A model generated the notes under the pieces. The model was not told the DNA's origin. It worked only from the letters and a program-made list of their open reading frames with translations, and did no database searches. The position numbers and the translations under genes were made by a program. A DNA stretch of 5,663 bases, from NCBI GenBank assembly GCA_030623665.1, contig JAUXLO010000127.1, positions 1 to 5,663 on the forward strand. The letters run 5' to 3'. Source of the stretch: Planctomycetota bacterium. GTDB lineage: Bacteria > Planctomycetota > Brocadiia > Brocadiales > Bathyanammoxibiaceae. Of this stretch, positions 1 through 5,477 are shown piece by piece; position 1 is the stretch's first letter, and each line of letters begins with the position of its first letter.

Positions 1-487
1 GCCACCCCGCGCCTGAGACGGCCTGGTAGGTGGACACTACTACCCTCTTTATCCCGGCGGCGTCGTGAATTGGTTTCAGAACCATGACCATCTGTATGGT
101 GGAGCAGTTGGGGTTTGCTATAATCCCCTTGTGCCGGGTGATTTCTTCGGGGTTTACCTCAGGCACGACAAGGGGCACGTCCTCGTCCATCCGGAAGGCG
201 GCGGTATTATCAACCGCAACGGCACCCGCCTTCACGCAGTGGGGCACAAACTCCTTGCTTACCGCACCACCGGCGCTGAAGAGTGCTATGTCTACACCCT
301 TAAAGGAGCCGGCGCGAAGCTCTTCCACTGTAAGCTCTTTTCCCTTAAACGGCAGCTTCTTCCCTGCGGAACGGCTGGAGGCAAGTAACCTCAATTCCTT
401 TAACGGAAAATCCCTCTCCTCCAGTATCCTCAGCATCTCGGTACCCACTGCACCAGTGGTACCGACTACCGCTATGTTTACGCCCAT
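1..487 (-). CDS. asd: Aspartate-semialdehyde dehydrogenase, N-terminal part (cut by window edge)
   Basis: This enzyme reduces L-aspartyl-4-phosphate to L-aspartate-4-semialdehyde with NADPH in the cytoplasm, the branch point towards lysine/diaminopimelate, threonine and methionine. The window holds the first 162 residues of a protein usually about 335-345 aa long; the rest lies left of the window and no stop is seen. Visible are the Rossmann NADP-binding loop GTTGAVG (residues 9-15), the [10 protein letters not shown] segment (71-80), VDNTAAFRM (92-100), and the catalytic cysteine C128 in ANPNCST (124-130), followed by [13 protein letters not shown], typical of the family. The ATG at 485-487 puts the Rossmann strand at the expected distance from the N-terminus and has AAGGG 8 nt upstream. 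It lies 57 nt downstream of the RNase HII-like gene on the same strand, so the two are probably co-transcribed. The family assignment is secure. Confidence 0.95.
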   Translation of the reverse strand, partial: MGVNIAVVGTTGAVGTEMLRILEERDFPLKELRLLASSRSAGKKLPFKGKELTVEELRAGSFKGVDIALFSAGGAVSKEFVPHCVKAGAVAVDNTAAFRMDEDVPLVVPEVNPEEITRHKGIIANPNCSTIQMVMVLKPIHDAAGIKRVVVSTYQAVSGAGW

Positions 488-495
488 CTCAATGT

Positions 496-504
496 CCCTT
501 TCCT
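496..504 (-). promoter_or_regulatory. Ribosome binding site of asd
   Basis: On the minus strand this reads AGGAAAGGG, ending 8 nt before the asd ATG. It supports the chosen start and independent translation initiation despite the 57-nt gap to the upstream gene. Confidence 0.6.
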
Positions 505-544
505 GTACGGCTGGCTGCTAAAACAACGCCGCAAAAAAATCCTT

Positions 545-1525
545 CTACCGGTCCCTTACCAGTATCTCGTCGCTTATACCAAGACGGGTTTTTAGGCCAC
601 TTATATCCCTCAGGAATCGTCGCGCATCCTCAGGGTAGCCCGCCGTGGGCCGGAGACCGGGAAGGCGCTCCTGCCAGAAACCATTGAAAAGCCTGAGCAG
701 TAACTCCCTGACATACTTACTGTACATCGACGCCAGGGCTACGGGCAGGTGTGCCTCCTCAGCGCCTTTCAGAAATGATATCCTCATCCTCCTGTCTCCT
801 GACCCATCCCTTACCTCATAGCACGAGGAGGATTTACCGTCCCTTGATAAGGTCTTTACCCTTGAATTTGCAAAGGCTTTTGCAAGCATGGCACCATACT
901 TATCCCTCCCGCCGTGCTTGTCGCAAAATATCTCAAGCTCCGGGTATTTTTTCCACAGATCAATAATTAGATTAACACAGTTATTAAATAGTAACAAGGA
1001 CTTATTGCCTACCCTGGCTACTTCTCTGTTGAACTCATAGGGTGAAATAACCGCACTCCTGGCGGCCAGGTATCTTACCCCGTTAAATGACAGTACGTCC
1101 TTTAGTTTGGCATGCTTATGCGTGATATCTGCAGTGTTCGATGCGAGGGGCAAGCCAAGTTTTTTGTCATGGTACCAGGGATAGGCCCTGAGTAGCCGTT
1201 CGTCGTAGCAGTAGAGTGAACTTAGCAGGCCTCTCAGGTCAGAGACCTTTTCGCCCAGGCACATCTGAAAGGCAAGGGCCCCATCCTCAAGTCTGCGAAG
1301 CCCCTTTTTGGCGGAATAAAGTTTCTTGCTGTCGGCGATTAGTATCCGTCGGTCGGTTTGTCCTTTGACACCCGGGGGGTGGGACACTGCTTCCTTGAGT
1401 ATGTGCCAGAGGTCGGGACTGCTTGTACTGCCGCTGCCTGCCACGTCAAAGGCCGTGGCCGTGATGACCAGTGGACCTAAAGTTGGCCCGTAGCCCGCTT
1501 CATCAATCCCGATTATGACCGGCAT
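545..1525 (-). CDS. RNase HII-like protein, long divergent form
   Basis: This 326-aa protein is related to ribonuclease HII, the enzyme that cuts RNA in RNA/DNA hybrids and at single ribonucleotides, but it is much longer than the usual 200-260 aa. Residues 6-20 (GIDEAGYGPTLGPLV) match the HII signature and carry the metal-binding pair D8-E9. ADSKKL (64-69) matches the DSKxL motif. D202 in FCDKHGGRD is the likely third metal ligand. EEAHLPVALASMYSKYVRE (256-274) matches the motif that normally begins GDA, with Glu in place of the fourth ligand Asp. GYPEDARRFL (296-305) matches the C-terminal GYGT region. The GRG substrate-recognition motif is GYG here. Extra sequence lies before DSKK and especially between about 85 and 195. 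The ATG at 1523-1525 is imposed by the early DEAG motif; no good Shine-Dalgarno precedes it. The gene leads the leftward unit with asd. RNase H fold is likely; enzymatic activity on RNA/DNA hybrids is uncertain. Similar sequences are known to me mostly from Planctomycetota. Confidence 0.85.
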   Translation of the reverse strand: MPVIIGIDEAGYGPTLGPLVITATAFDVAGSGSTSSPDLWHILKEAVSHPPGVKGQTDRRILIADSKKLYSAKKGLRRLEDGALAFQMCLGEKVSDLRGLLSSLYCYDERLLRAYPWYHDKKLGLPLASNTADITHKHAKLKDVLSFNGVRYLAARSAVISPYEFNREVARVGNKSLLLFNNCVNLIIDLWKKYPELEIFCDKHGGRDKYGAMLAKAFANSRVKTLSRDGKSSSCYEVRDGSGDRRMRISFLKGAEEAHLPVALASMYSKYVRELLLRLFNGFWQERLPGLRPTAGYPEDARRFLRDISGLKTRLGISDEILVRDR

Positions 1526-1568
1526 GTTGTTTTCTTGTAGGAACAGGCCTTTAGCTCTGTCTGTCAGT

Positions 1569-1692
1569 TTGTAGCAGGGGACAGAGCCCCTGCCCTATAC
1601 TTCCTAAATAAGTCTTGTATCTTCTAAATATAGTCATGCCTCTGGCACGACTTGCTCGACTTACTTTAGCAGAGCAAGCTCTGCCACTACAA
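1569..1692. repeat. MITE-like palindromic element in the intergenic region
   Basis: The 124-bp segment begins TTGTAG (1569-1574) and ends CTACAA (1687-1692), a 6-bp terminal inverted repeat, and each end leads straight into a hairpin. At the left, GCAGGGG (1574-1580) pairs with CCCCTGC (1587-1593). At the right, GCAGAGC (1669-1675) pairs with GCTCTGC (1678-1684). A third hairpin, AGTCATGCC (1632-1640) with GGCACGACT (1644-1652), lies inside; it has one mismatch position that becomes a G-U wobble in RNA from the minus strand. Two near-identical stretches, 1600-1614 and 1621-1635, form a short direct repeat. Short dispersed elements starting TTGTAG plus a GC-rich hairpin are common in bacterial intergenic regions, but I see no target-site duplication and only one copy here. 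It carries no convincing gene. It lies within the predicted leader of the RNase HII-like gene. Confidence 0.45.
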
Positions 1693-1750
1693 TAATCTCC
1701 GGCATATCGCCCTGTAGTACGAGTCACCAAACCCTCCAAGTAGCGCATGT

Positions 1751-1778
1751 ATTATATTTCCTCCCGTCCCAAAGTCAA
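1751..1778 (-). promoter_or_regulatory. Sigma70-type promoter for the RNase HII-like/asd operon
   Basis: On the minus strand, TTGACT (1773-1778) is followed after 16 nt by TATAAT (1751-1756). This is one mismatch from the full consensus. Transcription would start near 1744, giving a leader of about 220 nt that includes the palindromic element at 1569-1692. Its -35 box lies 16 nt from the -35 box of the rightward promoter. Confidence 0.6.
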
Positions 1779-1794
1779 AGCCACCCCATTTCCC

Positions 1795-1823
1795 TTGACA
1801 ATATATCTTGCGAAAAATATAAT
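1795..1823 (+). promoter_or_regulatory. Consensus sigma70-type promoter for the his operon
   Basis: TTGACA (1795-1800), a 17-nt spacer and TATAAT (1818-1823) form a perfect consensus promoter. Transcription would start near 1830, about 20 nt before the ATG at 1850 and about 40 nt before the TTG at 1871. A leader this short leaves no room for a histidine attenuator or T-box, so the operon may be expressed constitutively or controlled by a protein binding at the divergent promoters. Confidence 0.75.
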
Positions 1824-1849
1824 CGAACTCGCTTAAGTATAGAATATTC

Positions 1850-2311
1850 ATGAAATTAGGAGATACTTCCTTGACACCGGTAGAGGGAAAGATAGCCAGG
1901 ATACTCGATGAGTACAACGTGGTGATAAATATTGGCCGCAGGCAGGGTGTCTACGAGGGTATGCCCTTTGTTGTATTTGCTATGAGCGACGATGAGGTGA
2001 AAGACCCCGACACCGATAAAGGACTGGGAAGACTTGAGACGGTCAAGGGCTACGTAACCGCGGCCCATGTCCAGGATGGACTCAGTATCTGTACTATAAA
2101 GCCCCTGTGGAAGGCCGAGACGGGAGCTGAGGCGAAGAGCCAGACCCTCAGCGGTGCCATGATGGCCGAGTCGCTGGGATACAGGTCTGGAGGCGAACAC
2201 CGGCTCAACGTTAACCCCTCTCAGGTATCGGGTCTGGCACGCGGGGGGCCCATATCCATAGGCGACGGCGTCCGCTCCATTGGGAAAACAGAGGGGGCGC
2301 AGCCCCAATAA
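1850..2311 (+). CDS. Protein of unknown function with FlgT C-terminal-like beta domain, first gene of the his operon
   Basis: The gene encodes up to 153 aa. Residues 12-44, from EGKIARILDEYNVVINIG through GVYEGMPFVVF, form a beta-rich pattern (EGxIxxIxDxxxVVIxxG...GVxxGMxFxVx) resembling the C-terminal domain of the flagellar assembly protein FlgT and short bacterial proteins of unknown function. This is followed by DPDTDKGLGRLETVKGYVTAAHVQ (in parts, 53-76), a segment that recurs in those proteins, and near the end by ISIGDGVRSIG (135-145), like the closing strand of such barrels. No signal peptide or membrane segment is visible, so it is probably cytoplasmic. The start is uncertain: ATG 1850 lacks a Shine-Dalgarno, while TTG 1871 (codon 8) has AGGAG 8 nt upstream and would give 146 aa. 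The gene ends 9 nt before hisD and shares its promoter. Its link to histidine synthesis is unknown; no function is assigned. Confidence 0.8.
   Translation: MKLGDTSLTPVEGKIARILDEYNVVINIGRRQGVYEGMPFVVFAMSDDEVKDPDTDKGLGRLETVKGYVTAAHVQDGLSICTIKPLWKAETGAEAKSQTLSGAMMAESLGYRSGGEHRLNVNPSQVSGLARGGPISIGDGVRSIGKTEGAQPQ
1858..1873 (+). promoter_or_regulatory. Shine-Dalgarno supporting a TTG start (1871) for the first his-operon gene
   Basis: AGGAG at 1858-1862 lies 8 nt before an in-frame TTG at 1871-1873. The ATG at 1850 has no comparable site upstream; 1824-1849 shows no purine-rich match. The domain begins a few residues after the TTG, so either start leaves it intact. Confidence 0.5.
2294..2306 (+). 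promoter_or_regulatory. Small GC hairpin at the junction before hisD
   Basis: GGGGC (2294-2298) and GCCCC (2302-2306) can pair around a GCA loop, just before the stop codon at 2309-2311 and the hisD ribosome binding site AAGGA (2310-2314). No T-run follows, so it is unlikely to terminate transcription. It could affect mRNA processing or coupling. A five-base stem may also be chance. Confidence 0.3.
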
Positions 2312-2320
2312 GGACTGGTG

Positions 2321-3661
2321 ATGAAGATTGTAAGCACCTCAGAGTGCGACCGTACCAAATTAGTCGAGGGCATCAAAAAACGCCTCAACACCTTTGAAGG
2401 CTCATTCGCCCAGAGTGCCGACGCCGGGATATCTGCGAAGGTCTTTGGTGAAGAATTGTCACCGATTGATTCCGTCAGGCGCATCCTGGCCGACGTGAAG
2501 GAGAAAGGTGATGAGGCCGTGCTCTTTTATAGTTCCGCCTTTGACGGTGTATCCATTACCGGGGATAAACTAAGAGTAACCGATGAAGAGATAGAAGGTG
2601 CCTATAACAGGGTTGATAAGTCCATCTTAAAGGCGATCAAAAATGCAAGAGACAATATTGTCGCATTTCAAGACCATATTAAGATAAATGCGCCCGATAA
2701 ATTCTCGGCCGACGGTGTATCGCTGGAGCTTGTTTACAGGCCGATAGATAAGGCAGGCATATACGTCCCCGGTGGCAGGGCATCGTACCCCTCTACCGTG
2801 CTCATGTGTGCCGTGCCGGCGCGTGTCGCCGGCGTGGAGAGGGTAGTTATGTGTACACCCCCGGATAAAGATGGAAGGGTATCGCCGGAGAGACTTGTAG
2901 CAGCCAGGGAGGCAGGCGTTACGGACGTCTACAAGATAGGCGGTGTGCAGGCCATTGCAGCGATGGCCTTCGGCACCGATACGGTGCCCAGGGTGGATAA
3001 GATAGTCGGTCCTGGGAACGTCTTCGTCACAATGGCCAAGAAGGAGGTGTATGGCTACGTAGATGTGGACATGCTGGCGGGACCCAGTGAGGTGGTGGTC
3101 CTGGCCGATGAAAGGGGTGATGCTACCATTATCGCCTCAGACCTACTTTCTCAGGCCGAGCACCCCGGTGTGGCTATATTGGTAACACCGTCAAGAAAGT
3201 TGGCCGAGGACGTGGGGGCGGATATAGATAAACAGCTTGGGGGGTTATCCAGCAGGGAACTTGCGAAGGAGTCCCTCCAGGGTCTGGGCATTATGGTGGT
3301 GACCCGTGACATGGAAGAGGCCGTTGAGATTGTAGACTCGATTGCCCCGGAACATGTTGAGCTTCACCTGAAAGACCCTGCGGCCGTGTTGCCTAAACTC
3401 AGGCATGCGGGGACGGTATTCCTGGGAGATTTTTCACCTGTGGCGGTGGGGGATTATATAGCGGGGCCCTCTCACGTGCTGCCCACAGGTGGCACCGCCC
3501 GTTTTTTCTCCGGCCTGGGCGTGAACGACTTTCTGAGGCGGTCGAGCGTTATTTCGTACTCAAGGGAGGCCTTGAAGGAGGCGGCAGAGGACGTTATAAC
3601 TATGGCCGAGACAGAGGGCCTTCCTGCACATGCACAATCGGTGAGGTTGCGGCTTAAATGA
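2321..3661 (+). CDS. hisD: Histidinol dehydrogenase
   Basis: HisD oxidises L-histidinol to L-histidine in two NAD-dependent steps, the last reactions of histidine biosynthesis, in the cytoplasm as a zinc-dependent dimer. The 446-aa length is normal. Visible motifs are [15 protein letters not shown] (148-162), [14 protein letters not shown] (206-219), [10 protein letters not shown] (227-236) and [13 protein letters not shown] (251-263). The zinc ligands are Q278 and H281 in SQAEHPG, D378 in GDYIAGPSH and H437 near the C-terminus (GLPAH). The catalytic pair is E344-H345 in APEHVEL. ATG 2321 is chosen over GTG 2318 because AAGGA (2310-2314) is 6 nt from ATG but only 3 nt from GTG; the two differ by one residue. 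The gene starts 9 nt after the unknown protein and overlaps hisC by 4 nt (ATGA), indicating translational coupling. All key residues are present, so the enzyme should be active. Confidence 0.97.
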   Translation: MKIVSTSECDRTKLVEGIKKRLNTFEGSFAQSADAGISAKVFGEELSPIDSVRRILADVKEKGDEAVLFYSSAFDGVSITGDKLRVTDEEIEGAYNRVDKSILKAIKNARDNIVAFQDHIKINAPDKFSADGVSLELVYRPIDKAGIYVPGGRASYPSTVLMCAVPARVAGVERVVMCTPPDKDGRVSPERLVAAREAGVTDVYKIGGVQAIAAMAFGTDTVPRVDKIVGPGNVFVTMAKKEVYGYVDVDMLAGPSEVVVLADERGDATIIASDLLSQAEHPGVAILVTPSRKLAEDVGADIDKQLGGLSSRELAKESLQGLGIMVVTRDMEEAVEIVDSIAPEHVELHLKDPAAVLPKLRHAGTVFLGDFSPVAVGDYIAGPSHVLPTGGTARFFSGLGVNDFLRRSSVISYSREALKEAAEDVITMAETEGLPAHAQSVRLRLK

Positions 3662-4728
3662 GTCTCTTCCGTGACAACATAGAGAAGATGAAAGGCTACG
3701 TGCCGGGCGAGCAGCCCCAGGAAGGGGATTATGTAAAGTTAAATACCAACGAGAACCCCTTCCCGCCGTCCCCCAAGGTCCTGGCTGCCGTGAAGGCCGC
3801 CGCCGGGTCGAGTCTCAGGCTGTATCCGGACCCGATGGCCACCAGGGTCAGGGAAAAGGTGGCAGAGGTGCTTGGCACACGGCCTGAGAGGGTGCTGGTG
3901 GGCAACGGCTCTGATGAACTCCTGGGGGTCATTGTGAGGGCGTTTGCGGGATCGGGTGAGAAGGTGGTATTTCCTTACCCAACCTATCTGTTATACAAGA
4001 CCCTGGTCGATGTGCAGGAGGCCGAGGTGGTGGAGGTTGATTTTGATGAGGGTTTCTCACTGCCCGAAGACATAATAGTGAAGGGAGCAAGGATTACCTT
4101 CCTCTGCAACCCCAACTCGCCTTCAGGGACGATGGTCTGGCCCGATGAGGCGGCCCGATTGGCCAGGCAGATAGACGGGGTGCTTGCGATTGATGAGGCG
4201 TACGTGGACTTTGCAGATGCAAACTGCCTCTCACTGGTGGAGGACAACCCGAATGTCATCATATTGAGGACGTTATCGAAGTCCTACAGCCTGGCGGGCC
4301 TCAGGCTGGGCTTCTGTATCGCTCAGGAGGGGCTTATAGAGGGCCTTATAAAGGTGAAGGACTCTTACAATGTGGACCGTCTCAGCATGGCCGCCGCTGT
4401 TGCAGCCCTGGACGACCAGAAACACCTGAGGGAGAATGTAGACAGGATTAAGGGAATAAGGGGCTATCTCTCTGAATCGCTTAGGGAGATGGGCTTTTTT
4501 GTCTACCCGTCTCAGGCAAATTTTGTATTCGCCCGCTGCAAGGACGCCGCCACCGCAGGGGAAATCTATGAGCAGTTAAAGCGTCAGAGGATACTCGTCC
4601 GGCACATCAATTATCGCGGGCTTGAGGATTGTGTGCGGATATCCGTAGGTACAAGGGAAGAGATAGATACCATGCTTGGGGCCCTGTCTGAGGTGCTGTG
4701 CGAGACCGGAAAGAGCGCAGGCAAATAG
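3658..4728 (+). CDS. hisC: Histidinol-phosphate aminotransferase
   Basis: HisC transfers the amino group of glutamate to imidazole-acetol phosphate, giving L-histidinol phosphate and 2-oxoglutarate. It is a cytoplasmic PLP enzyme of aminotransferase fold type I, and 356 aa is the usual length. Visible are KLNTNENPFPPSP (27-39), LYPDP (55-59), GNGSDELL (82-89), the FPYPTY aromatic segment (105-110), NPNSPSG (151-157), the PLP-pyridine aspartate D179 with Y182 in AIDEAYVDF, and the Schiff-base lysine K208 in TLSKSYSLAGLRLGF. R216 follows at the phosphate-binding position, and R327 in RISVGTREE is the carboxylate-binding arginine. The ATG overlaps the hisD stop (ATGA), with GAGGT about 10 nt upstream. 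It abuts hisB directly. Substrate overlap with aromatic aminotransferases is possible within this family, but the his context makes HisC the clear call. Confidence 0.96.
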   Translation: MSLFRDNIEKMKGYVPGEQPQEGDYVKLNTNENPFPPSPKVLAAVKAAAGSSLRLYPDPMATRVREKVAEVLGTRPERVLVGNGSDELLGVIVRAFAGSGEKVVFPYPTYLLYKTLVDVQEAEVVEVDFDEGFSLPEDIIVKGARITFLCNPNSPSGTMVWPDEAARLARQIDGVLAIDEAYVDFADANCLSLVEDNPNVIILRTLSKSYSLAGLRLGFCIAQEGLIEGLIKVKDSYNVDRLSMAAAVAALDDQKHLRENVDRIKGIRGYLSESLREMGFFVYPSQANFVFARCKDAATAGEIYEQLKRQRILVRHINYRGLEDCVRISVGTREEIDTMLGALSEVLCETGKSAGK

Positions 4729-5313
4729 ATGAGAAGATCACAGGTAGACAGAAAGACTAAAGAGACAAACGTAAGGCTGACGCTGGAACTGGACGGAGAG
4801 GGCCGATGCGAGGGCTCTACGGGCGTGGGCTTTTTCGACCACATGCTGGACCTCTTTTCGAGGCATGGGCTCTTTAATCTAAAGGTGTCGGCAAAGGGTG
4901 ACCGTGAGGTGGATGACCACCACACCGTGGAGGACGTCGGGATATGCCTCGGGCAGGCCCTGAAAGAGGCGCTTGGGGATAAGAGGGGGATGGTGCGTTT
5001 TGGTAACGCCAGCGTTCCCATGCAGGAGGCCCTGGCAAACGTTGCCGTAGACCTGGGCGGCAGGCCCGCACTCGTATTTAATGCGCCCCTTATGAATAAG
5101 AAGATAGGCGACTTTGACGCAACCCTGGTGGAGGAGTTTTTGCATGCCCTTTGCACCAACGCCGCAATCAACCTCCACGTGAACGTGCCCTACGGGACCA
5201 ATAGCCACCACGTCGCTGAGGCCATCTTCAAGGCCCTTGCCAGGGCCCTCGCAGAGGCAGTGAGACTGGACAAGAGGGTAAAAGACGTGCCCTCTACGAA
5301 GGGAGTCCTGTAG
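4729..5313 (+). CDS. hisB: Imidazoleglycerol-phosphate dehydratase
   Basis: HisB dehydrates imidazole-glycerol phosphate to imidazole-acetol phosphate, the substrate of HisC. At 194 aa it is the monofunctional form, without the histidinol-phosphatase domain of enterobacterial HisB, so the phosphatase must be encoded elsewhere. The manganese-binding motifs are all visible: FFDHML (35-40, H38), DDHHTVED (62-69, with H64, H65, E68), EEFLHAL (135-141, H139), and SHHVAEA (159-165, with H160, H161, E164). The C-terminus ends PSTKGVL as expected. One oddity is PMQEAL at 97-102, where most relatives have PMDEAL. The ATG follows the hisC stop with no gap; only a weak CAGG lies 7 nt upstream, so initiation probably depends on coupling to hisC. 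The last codons lie within the predicted terminator stem. Confidence 0.96.
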   Translation: MRRSQVDRKTKETNVRLTLELDGEGRCEGSTGVGFFDHMLDLFSRHGLFNLKVSAKGDREVDDHHTVEDVGICLGQALKEALGDKRGMVRFGNASVPMQEALANVAVDLGGRPALVFNAPLMNKKIGDFDATLVEEFLHALCTNAAINLHVNVPYGTNSHHVAEAIFKALARALAEAVRLDKRVKDVPSTKGVL

Positions 5314-5324
5314 AGGCGATTTTT
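5291..5324 (+). terminator. Likely rho-independent terminator at the end of the his operon
   Basis: CCTCTAC (5291-5297) pairs with GTAGAGG (5310-5316). Inside, AGG (5300-5302) can pair with CCT (5307-5309) around GAGT, and the stem is followed by CGA and a run of five T (5320-5324). The left arm and most of the right arm lie in the last hisB codons and stop. The 2-3 nt gap before the T-run weakens it somewhat. Confidence 0.55.
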
Positions 5325-5356
5325 GCCAAGGCGAATTCCCTTTTGACGTGGCATGA

Positions 5357-5456
5357 ATTGTCCCTGCGAAGGGAACGAAATGCGGAGACCGCAACCTGAA
5401 GAAGAAGGGGTTGAAACGGAGTGAAGGATGAAATTCTTCGCTTCGCTCATATTGGG
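5357..5456. repeat. Possible degenerate dispersed intergenic repeat
   Basis: The spacer after hisB has a left part reading TTGTCCCTGCGAAGGGAACG (5358-5377), later GCAACCTGAAG (5391-5401), and a right part GATGAAATTCTTCGCTTCGC (5427-5446). These resemble, from memory, the widespread intergenic repeats with arms like TTGTCATTGCGAG...GCAATCTGAAG and GATTCTTCGCTTCGCTC. Two small hairpins lie inside: TCCCT-GCGA-AGGGA (5361-5374, GNRA-type loop) and TGCGG-AGA-CCGCA (5381-5393). The match is loose, and no second copy is in the window. Confidence 0.3.
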
Positions 5457-5465
5457 AAAGTTCCA

Positions 5466-5472
5466 GGGAGGT
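5466..5472 (+). promoter_or_regulatory. Strong ribosome binding site of the downstream membrane protein gene
   Basis: GGGAGGT with its core GGAGG ending 6 nt before the ATG at 5478. It fixes the start of an otherwise short, edge-cut gene. No convincing promoter is seen in the 164-nt spacer, although TTGACG at 5343-5348 lacks only a -10 partner. Confidence 0.65.
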
Positions 5473-5477
5473 GTTGA

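Larger units (their letters stand above)
1526..1849. other. Divergent intergenic region, 324 nt
   Basis: The region between the two divergent operons holds three blocks. Positions 1526-1568 are a leader tail next to the RNase HII-like start without a clear Shine-Dalgarno. Positions 1569-1692 are a palindromic repeat-like element. Positions 1693-1849 are a promoter block with back-to-back promoters. Open frames on the minus strand here (1551-1748 and 1687-1917) have no recognisable domain, and one starts upstream of the predicted transcription start, so I do not call them genes. I see no riboswitch, T-box or histidine leader peptide. Confidence 0.7.

Noticed and set aside
65..521. Open frames on the + strand opposite asd
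   Set aside because: They are shadows of asd, whose minus-strand translation shows the full NADP-binding and catalytic-cysteine motifs. The + strand products show no domain.
1526..1744. Lysine riboswitch controlling the unit that contains asd
   Set aside because: The leader is long and structured, but I see none of the conserved lysine-riboswitch core. The stems fit a palindromic repeat better.
1551..1748. 65-aa frame on the minus strand in the intergenic region
   Set aside because: Its product follows the palindromic element, has no domain, and its ATG lies just upstream of the predicted transcription start (about 1744), so the transcript would lack it.
1824..1849. Histidine attenuator, leader peptide or T-box in front of the his operon
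   Set aside because: Only about 20-40 nt lie between the predicted transcription start and the first gene, with no histidine codon run and no T-box sequence.
1871..1899. Second TTGACA at 1871 as a -35 box
   Set aside because: No -10-like hexamer lies 15-19 nt downstream. The TTG is better explained as a possible start codon.
1687..1917. 76-aa minus-strand frame overlapping both promoters and the start of the rightward operon
   Set aside because: It overlaps strong promoter boxes and the opposite-strand gene, and has no recognisable content.
1856..2308. 150-aa minus-strand frame opposite the first his-operon gene
   Set aside because: The + strand product has a coherent beta-domain pattern, good spacing to hisD and a consensus promoter. 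The antisense product has none of these.
4611..5171. 186-aa minus-strand frame opposite hisB
   Set aside because: A Ser/Pro-rich product antisense to hisB, which carries all its catalytic motifs. It is a reverse-complement shadow.
5343..5372. Promoter at TTGACG (5343-5348) for the membrane protein gene
   Set aside because: No acceptable TATAAT-like box occurs at a 15-19 nt spacing.
4879..5394. 171-aa minus-strand frame opposite the hisB end
   Set aside because: It crosses the terminator and spacer, has no domain, and is explained as an antisense shadow.
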